In this document: positions 59,055-64,000 of the stretch, in pieces
Numbering within the stretch: the stretch's first letter is position 1
Layout: the number at the start of each line of letters is the position of its first letter
DNA from: an uncultured bacterium
GTDB lineage: Bacteria; Verrucomicrobiota; Kiritimatiellia; RFP12; UBA1067
Assembly (NCBI GenBank): GCA_900547945.1
Contig: URIT01000004.1
Span: forward strand, 1 to 64,000
Reading direction: 5' to 3'
DNA length: 64,000 nt
The notes under the pieces: generated by a model
Told to the model about the DNA's origin: nothing
Database searches by the model: none
The model's input: the letters and a program-made list of their open reading frames with translations, nothing else
Position numbers and translations under genes: made by a program

Positions 59055-60026
59055 ATGAAGTTTGTTCTCTCGCTGTTATTGGGGGTATTGTCCGTCAAGG
59101 GGGGGCTCGCTGGGGATGGGGAGTCTGCCGTTCAGGAAGTTCGCAGGGAACTTGATGAGCGTGGCCATGTGGAAGGGTTTAACGCAGCGACCGGTGAAGT
59201 CATTGGTGTCGGGTACGCTTCAGCGGACGAGAGTCAAATCCGGTCGGTCAATGGTGATTTCGACAAGTACATTGAGCTAACGACGATTGCTCGTTCAAAG
59301 GCATTGATGGAGGTGTCAAAGGCCATCAATCCAATCGTAAGCGCTGGGCGATCACTTGAGTCTGCCAGCCGTCCTGATTCGCGCTACAGGGCGTTGTCGC
59401 GGGTTGTCAGAATGAGGACGGAGGGGTGTCCTCTTGGATGCGTTGAAGTGGCGCGAGTTCGGAAGGTTTTCCAAGGCCGGAACCAAATTGCGATTGCGCT
59501 CAAATGGAGTCTGGCACTCGAAGAGGCGATGGTGAAGTCGTTTCTTGAGCCATTGGAGATTGATGATGAAGTTTTGGCGTTGTGGGCGAGGAAGCAAGAT
59601 CTTGTTTCCATGCTCGGCCCCTGGCTCTGGACGGATGGCAAGGGCGGTACATGTTTCCTTGGCATCGGTGTGTCCGAGGTCTGGGGCGAAAACGCCGTGG
59701 CGAAACGAACGGCCTTGCGGCGTGCTGCGGTACACGCAAAGAAGCATCTCGCGTATTGCTTCCTGGAAAATCTGACGGGTGAAGAGGTCGTGACCAAGGG
59801 GGTATGCAATAAGACTTCGGAGGGTGGGACGGTCCTTGCGCCTCGGCAGTCGTTCACGTATGAAATCAATCGTAACGCACATGGCATTCTCCCTTCTGGG
59901 GCACGCCAAATCTACTCAAGCTTCGATTTCAAATCCCCGATAACAGGAAAGCCTGTCTGCGTTTGTGTCTTTGCCCTCAAGGCTGTGGACGCAAGAAGCG
60001 AGATTCGCGACAAGTTTGTAGACTGA
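59055..60026 (+). CDS. Exported LPP20-like protein, relative of the 55.95-kb product
   Basis: A 323-residue protein with a short signal peptide (FVLSLLLGVLSVKGGLAG). Unit 1 (about 38-95) reads FNAATGEVIGVGYASADESQ, then TTIARSKALMEVSKAINPI. Unit 2 (about 190-255) reads LWTDGKGGTCFLGIGVSEVW, then RTALRRAAVHAKKHLAYCF. Both match the order seen in the 579-residue neighbour, but the coiled coil is missing. GGGGAAG before ATG 59055 gives a good ribosome site, 11 nt after the previous stop. Function unknown; likely an envelope component of the same system. Confidence 0.65.
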   Translation: MKFVLSLLLGVLSVKGGLAGDGESAVQEVRRELDERGHVEGFNAATGEVIGVGYASADESQIRSVNGDFDKYIELTTIARSKALMEVSKAINPIVSAGRSLESASRPDSRYRALSRVVRMRTEGCPLGCVEVARVRKVFQGRNQIAIALKWSLALEEAMVKSFLEPLEIDDEVLALWARKQDLVSMLGPWLWTDGKGGTCFLGIGVSEVWGENAVAKRTALRRAAVHAKKHLAYCFLENLTGEEVVTKGVCNKTSEGGTVLAPRQSFTYEINRNAHGILPSGARQIYSSFDFKSPITGKPVCVCVFALKAVDARSEIRDKFVD

Positions 60027-60066
60027 CATGTTACCGATTCTCGATACTGTCATTGTGTATATTGCC

Positions 60067-60092
60067 CATCAAGTGATTGCTTGATGCGGCCA
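60067..60092. other. Hairpin ATCAAG / CTTGAT between cluster genes
   Basis: GCCCATCAAG, loop TGATTG, CTTGATGCGGC forms a short stem in the 132-bp gap before the cytoplasmic cluster gene. It may separate two transcripts; there is no clear T-run. Confidence 0.35.
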
Positions 60093-60158
60093 CTCTTTCC
60101 GCCTTGCGGCTCAATGAGGTATTCCCAAACAAACCAGTAATCTTCAAGGAGGCATGAA

Positions 60159-62567
60159 ATGGCGAATAGAAATAATGCGAAGACTTCGGGGGGCGTTGTT
60201 GTTGGTCAAAGAAGGGCAGGTGAATCCTGCTCGGTTGAACTATCTGTTTTTGGAGGCGTGCTCAAAGTCTCAGCAGGACGTGCCGAGTACAGTCGCTTGC
60301 GCAAGCGGTTTGAGGAACTTGCCGATGTTGAAGTCGGGAAGGCCTCGTCGAGTATCGATAAGGCCGCCGAGGATGTGGATGTATTTTGTTCCAAAGGCAA
60401 CTCATGGGCTCATCGTTACATTGGCAAGGCGGTTGACCTTGCGGTTGAGATCTTGATGGAAAATCGGTGTGTTGACATTGATCATGACACGTATGCCGAG
60501 AAGTACCTAGATGCGTCACCATGGGAACATGCGTTTGAAGTTCTGCGCGACGGTGTTGCCCAGATTGACGCCGAAGAAGAGGAACGAGAACAGGGTCGGC
60601 GGGAGCGTTCGGAATATGCCTACTATGACGATGAGCAGATTGCCCAGGGGGCTAAGAACGTTGTAGGCCGCTTGTTCTATGCCGCCGTTAACTCAAGTGC
60701 GAAAACCGATCTCTACAAAAAGAATAGAAAAGCGATGTTGCATGGCATCCATTTCACAATCAAGACGGCGGTTGATGAATTGGTGGATTGTCTTGCGGAC
60801 AATGGTCATGTGTTACCTGGCGCAAAGGTTGATAGGGCTTCCGGCGAAAAGGCAGAACGCCTGTTCAATAATCTGAAGACGGGTAAACTGCCGGGAGATG
60901 CGGATCATACAGCCCGTATGGAGATTCTTTCCCTTGATCCATACCGCCGTGATTTCTATGAACATATTTACGTGAATGAAGGCGACCCGTCGGGCGAATT
61001 GTGCGCGACGGCGGAATTCTTTGGGATTTCCCTTGACGACCTCAAGAAAAAAGCGTTCAAGAAACGGTTGGGCGACTGTCCCTACGAGACGGAGGAAGAA
61101 ACCATTGAGTTCCGGAACAAAGCCGTGGCGTTGGGTGAAGAACTTCATTTTGACCCTAAGGCTAAGCTGGACGAAATTGACGGAAAGCTGCGTGCCTTTG
61201 ATGAGAAGGCCAGGACAGTCGACGACCGTATGTTTGATACACGTGAGGAGGCGGCCAAGCAGCGTGAATTGTCGGAGTTCGAATCAAAGATCAATCTTGA
61301 CACTGAGGAAGCGGCGATCGCCTCCAAGAAGGATCTGCAGCGGTTCATTCTAGAACTCGGTATTGACGGAGCGTGGAAGCTGGAGCGTGTCGATGCCGCG
61401 CTTAAAAAGTTCGACGAGATTGCCCGCACTGTTGACGACAGGCTTTTCGACACACGTGAGGAAGCGGCCAAACAGCGTGAACTGTCCGAGTTCGAAAAGA
61501 GGGTCAATCTGGATACGGAAGAAAATGCCATTGCCTCGAAGAAGGCTATCGAGGATAAGATTGCCAGGCTCGGGATTGGCGACGGAGATTGGAAACTGAA
61601 ACGCGTCAATGCGGCACTGAAACGGTTTGACAAAATCGCCCGTACGACATTCGGCATTATGTTCGATACGCGGGAAGAGGCGAAGTCGGCACTTGGGGAG
61701 CGCGAACTGTTTTACAAAGGCGTCGAAAAGGCGATTGCAGATGTGCGGCAGTCGTCTTTCTATACGGGGATGGCGATTCCGGACAAGAAACTCGGAAATG
61801 CGCGTGCGGCATTCCCGATTCCCGTTGACGAGTATGTTCTTGGTCTTACAGATACGACATTGTTCGGTTCAGGCAAGACGGGACTTGCAATTACGAAGTG
61901 GGGATTTCGTTGGAAGAACGACGGATCGACGCCGACTAATGTATCGTCTCTAGCATGGGGGGATTTTGCCAACATGCCAGTGGCTCCAACGGTTGTGAAG
62001 GGCGTGATCACCTTCTCGGGCGGGATGCGGTATGCCAATGGTGGTTCGAACGTCGATGATGAAAAGATGCTCAGCGTCATTGTAACGATTCATGGGTATT
62101 GCCGGGCCGCTACATTCTTCGTGAAGAAAACGGTAGAGGAACTTGCCTCAGAAGAGGCTGGCATGTCGTTCCGCCAGAAGATGGAACGTTTGATGCAACC
62201 AATCACCGACAGGGATTTCCTGTTTGGCGGGCGGATTCCGGAGAAGAAGTTGAACAAGGCGCGGGGAACCTGTCAGGTCGATGCGGACGATACCGTTCTT
62301 GCGCTTATCGATTCCACGCTCTTCGGGAGTGCAGCAACTGCGTTACTTCTTTGCGAAAAGGGGGTCTACTGGCATAATAAGGATAGTATTGGTAAGTGTC
62401 ATATCCCTTGGGGCAAGATTGATTCCCTCAAAGACATGATCTGTATCCCAGAACGTGGGCGGCTTGTCTTTTCGCAGGGGAGCAGTTTTGTCGCTGGATC
62501 CGCGAATGTTGATCTTGAAAAGATAAAGAACCTTATTCTTGAAATTGGAAAGTTGGCGGTGTCGTGA
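60159..62567 (+). CDS. Cytoplasmic protein with 70-residue repeats and two bacterial PH-like domains
   Basis: An 802-residue protein with no signal peptide. Residues about 1-340 are unrecognised. From about 350 to 510 a unit of ~68 residues repeats twice and a half, marked by FDEKARTVDDRMFDTREEAAKQRELSEF (first copy, quoted in part), KFDEIARTVDDRLFDTREEA and RFDKIARTTFGIMFDTREEA. Two PH-like domains follow (about 540-650 and 690-800), each starting IPDKKLGNAR or IPEKKLNKAR and containing TLFGSGKTGLAIT or STLFGSAATALLL. ATG 60159 has AAGGAGG at ideal distance; ATG 60154 is too close. It may be the cytoplasmic partner of the exported cluster. Confidence 0.7.
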   Translation: MANRNNAKTSGGVVVGQRRAGESCSVELSVFGGVLKVSAGRAEYSRLRKRFEELADVEVGKASSSIDKAAEDVDVFCSKGNSWAHRYIGKAVDLAVEILMENRCVDIDHDTYAEKYLDASPWEHAFEVLRDGVAQIDAEEEEREQGRRERSEYAYYDDEQIAQGAKNVVGRLFYAAVNSSAKTDLYKKNRKAMLHGIHFTIKTAVDELVDCLADNGHVLPGAKVDRASGEKAERLFNNLKTGKLPGDADHTARMEILSLDPYRRDFYEHIYVNEGDPSGELCATAEFFGISLDDLKKKAFKKRLGDCPYETEEETIEFRNKAVALGEELHFDPKAKLDEIDGKLRAFDEKARTVDDRMFDTREEAAKQRELSEFESKINLDTEEAAIASKKDLQRFILELGIDGAWKLERVDAALKKFDEIARTVDDRLFDTREEAAKQRELSEFEKRVNLDTEENAIASKKAIEDKIARLGIGDGDWKLKRVNAALKRFDKIARTTFGIMFDTREEAKSALGERELFYKGVEKAIADVRQSSFYTGMAIPDKKLGNARAAFPIPVDEYVLGLTDTTLFGSGKTGLAITKWGFRWKNDGSTPTNVSSLAWGDFANMPVAPTVVKGVITFSGGMRYANGGSNVDDEKMLSVIVTIHGYCRAATFFVKKTVEELASEEAGMSFRQKMERLMQPITDRDFLFGGRIPEKKLNKARGTCQVDADDTVLALIDSTLFGSAATALLLCEKGVYWHNKDSIGKCHIPWGKIDSLKDMICIPERGRLVFSQGSSFVAGSANVDLEKIKNLILEIGKLAVS

Positions 62568-62779
62568 CTCGTGCTTTCAGGAGATTTCGGTCGGTGCGCT
62601 GTATGATGACGGGCACGCGTGTCGAGCAAGGATCCTTCTGATGCCAATCGGAAAGCCGTGACCCTTGGCGCTGATGGGAAAGGTGCTGCGATGAGGGCTT
62701 CAAGACAATGGGAGACGGTTGGTTTCGCCTGGTAGAGAATCTTATGGAGTCTGACTTAAGTTAAACAAAGAGATTTGGC

Positions 62780-63412
62780 ATGTACATGAAAAAGAGATTG
62801 GCACTGTTCGCCGTGATTGGCCTCTGCGCGGGGATGTGCGCGGCGGAGGTCGTCACGTACCGAGATGCGCAGGGGCGCATTGTCCGCACGGTGACGACGG
62901 ACCGGGACGGACGGACCTCGTTTCGCGACGGGCAGGGGCGGTTGCAGGGCACGGTCGTGTACGACGGGAAGGGCAAGACGACGTACCGCGACGGTTTGGG
63001 ACGAACCCAGGGAACCGTTCAGGTCGAGCCGGGCGGCCGCACCGTCTATCGCGACGCCACTGGAGGACTGCAGGGCAGCGTGACCGTTGACCGCTCCGGC
63101 AAGGTCTCGTACCGGGACGGTTCGGGACGCCTGACGGGAACGGGGCAGACGGATGCCCACGGACGGACGACGTACCGCGATTCGCTCGGACGTCTTCAGG
63201 GGTCTGCGCAGCGGTACCCGGACGGACGAATCGTCTTTCGCGACGGGGGCGGGCGGATACAGGGGACGCAATCGACGGATCGTTCCGGCAAGACGACGTA
63301 CCGCGATGCCTCCGGGCGCGTCCAGCGGACATCGACGACGGACCGAAACGGCCGGACGACCTATCGCGACGGGCAAGGCCGCCTGATCGGGACCGAGACG
63401 ATCCGTAGGTGA
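62780..63412 (+). CDS. Exported protein made of nine 21-residue YRD-x-GR repeats
   Basis: A 210-residue protein: a signal peptide (LALFAVIGLCAGMCAAE) followed by nine consecutive 21-residue units of the form (R/K)TTYRDGxGRLQGTxxTDxxG, e.g. RTSFRDGQGRLQGTVVYDGK. The pattern is related to Rhs/YD-type repeats but much more regular. Repeats reach the C-terminus with no anchor. The 63-nt DNA units are diverged, so this is an old array. High GC shows that the chromosome-like composition has resumed. ATG 62780 or 62786 could start it. Possibly a beta-stack binding surface. Confidence 0.75.
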   Translation: MYMKKRLALFAVIGLCAGMCAAEVVTYRDAQGRIVRTVTTDRDGRTSFRDGQGRLQGTVVYDGKGKTTYRDGLGRTQGTVQVEPGGRTVYRDATGGLQGSVTVDRSGKVSYRDGSGRLTGTGQTDAHGRTTYRDSLGRLQGSAQRYPDGRIVFRDGGGRIQGTQSTDRSGKTTYRDASGRVQRTSTTDRNGRTTYRDGQGRLIGTETIRR

Positions 63413-63826
63413 AACGCCGCGTTGCCGCCTCTTTCCTGGAGGGATCGTCGTTCCGGAAAGGTACTGGATGGCTTGTCGGATTGGCGGAACTTCGGCCAAT
63501 CTGAAGAAGATTTCGCTGTGTCTGCGGCCTTCGCGCGCGAAGTTCCCATGCCCCTATGGCAAGGGAGTCGGTGAAGTCGATAAATGTGATATAATCCTCG
63601 GTGTTCAGTGAGAGGAAGTGGAGAACGTGTGAAGGCTGCCCCCATGGCACATATCGAGAAAAGGGCGTTCCCTCGTGAAGAGCCCCGTGTGAAGGCCCCT
63701 TTGGGGGAGCTTGACCTAACCTGCGCGCTCCCGCGCGCGATGGCCGAGCGTCCCGGCGGGGGCCGCCTTCTACGGGATCGACACTGATTTCACCGACACG
63801 AGACGGCAAAAGGAAAGGGACGCGAC
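63413..63826. other. Gene-free spacer with promoter and ~220-nt leader
   Basis: TATAAT at 63590-63595, preceded by TGTGA, is the only clear signal. The transcript would have a leader of about 225 nt before ATG 63827. I recognise no riboswitch class in it. A GCGCGCTCCCGCGCGCG hairpin near 63724-63740 belongs to the GC hairpin family. No open frame of note. Confidence 0.5.
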
Positions 63827-64000
63827 ATGACCGAATCGATCGAGACGACAAGATGCCGGACGCTGCGCCGGATGCGCAGCCTGTGCTGGGCGCTGCTTGC
63901 CCTGCCGCTCGCGGCGGGGGCTTCGCTGGCGGACGCGAACCTGGCGGACTTCCCTCGCCGTGCGGGCGAGACGGACGACGCGCCGCGCTTCCGCCGTGCG
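63827..64000 (+). CDS. N-terminal part of an exported protein (runs off the window)
   Basis: The 58 codons visible begin MTESIETTRCRTLRRMRSLC, followed by a hydrophobic core (WALLALPLAAGASLADA) that is a clear signal peptide. AAAGGGACG before ATG 63827 can act as ribosome site. Too little remains to assign a family. Confidence 0.6.
   Translation, partial: MTESIETTRCRTLRRMRSLCWALLALPLAAGASLADANLADFPRRAGETDDAPRFRRA

Noticed and set aside
50170..62567. Integrated prophage or ICE
   Set aside because: GC is lower and the content accessory, but no integrase, phage structural, conjugation or tRNA attachment-site sequence is visible.
63596..63826. Riboswitch in the ~225-nt leader
   Set aside because: I could not match conserved core sequences of any riboswitch class I know; a covariance search is required.

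Overview
The window looks like a high-GC anaerobic bacterium of the PVC superphylum, most likely a Kiritimatiellota or Verrucomicrobiota lineage from a gut or sediment. This is an inference from gene content: rubrerythrin, many secreted beta-helix/LamG proteins, SGNH hydrolases, GH127, an HzsA-like cytochrome, kinase/sigma/sulfatase-modifier-like cassettes and abundant extragenic repeats. No rRNA, tRNA, CRISPR or insertion sequence was recognised.

Layout. 0-5.9 kb holds housekeeping genes (divergent-PAP2 family protein, rubrerythrin, a decayed glycosyltransferase/kinase remnant, transketolase, alpha/beta hydrolase, Maf). 6.0-11.55 kb is a five-gene polyamine operon: Arg/Lys/Orn decarboxylase, SpeE-like, ureohydrolase, carboxy(nor)spermidine dehydrogenase and decarboxylase. 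11.6-32.9 kb is carbohydrate and cell-surface territory: iolB, tandem-SGNH esterase, putative glycosidase, giant LamG/beta-helix proteins, a GntR-LacI-type regulator coupled to a six-hairpin-glycosidase-like protein, and GH127. 32.9-45.4 kb mixes an HzsA-like dihaem protein, an ABC ATPase, a serine hydrolase, DUF3127, prmC, fusA, an AI-2E-family permease and a DEAD-box helicase. 45.4-50.0 kb is an overlapping operon: beta-propeller glycosidase-like protein, Ser/Thr kinase, ECF sigma factor and FGE-like protein.

From about 50.1 to 62.8 kb base composition drops visibly and the content is accessory: a tripartite HipBST toxin-antitoxin system, a DUF234-type ATPase flanked by two copies of a 120-bp structured repeat, and a cluster of four exported proteins (three with LPP20/FlgT-like features) plus a cytoplasmic bPH-domain protein. 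I regard this cluster as the best candidate for an undescribed system. The window ends with a 9 x 21-residue repeat protein and the start of another exported protein.

Regulation. An extended -10 box (TGGTAnAAT), often with TTGNNN 17-18 bp upstream, recurs throughout, and several genes start so close to it that their mRNAs are predicted to be leaderless or nearly so. A perfect 18-bp palindrome occurs at identical distance from the -10 box before the GntR-LacI regulator (21.09 kb) and before a secreted protein 9.7 kb away, defining a small predicted regulon.
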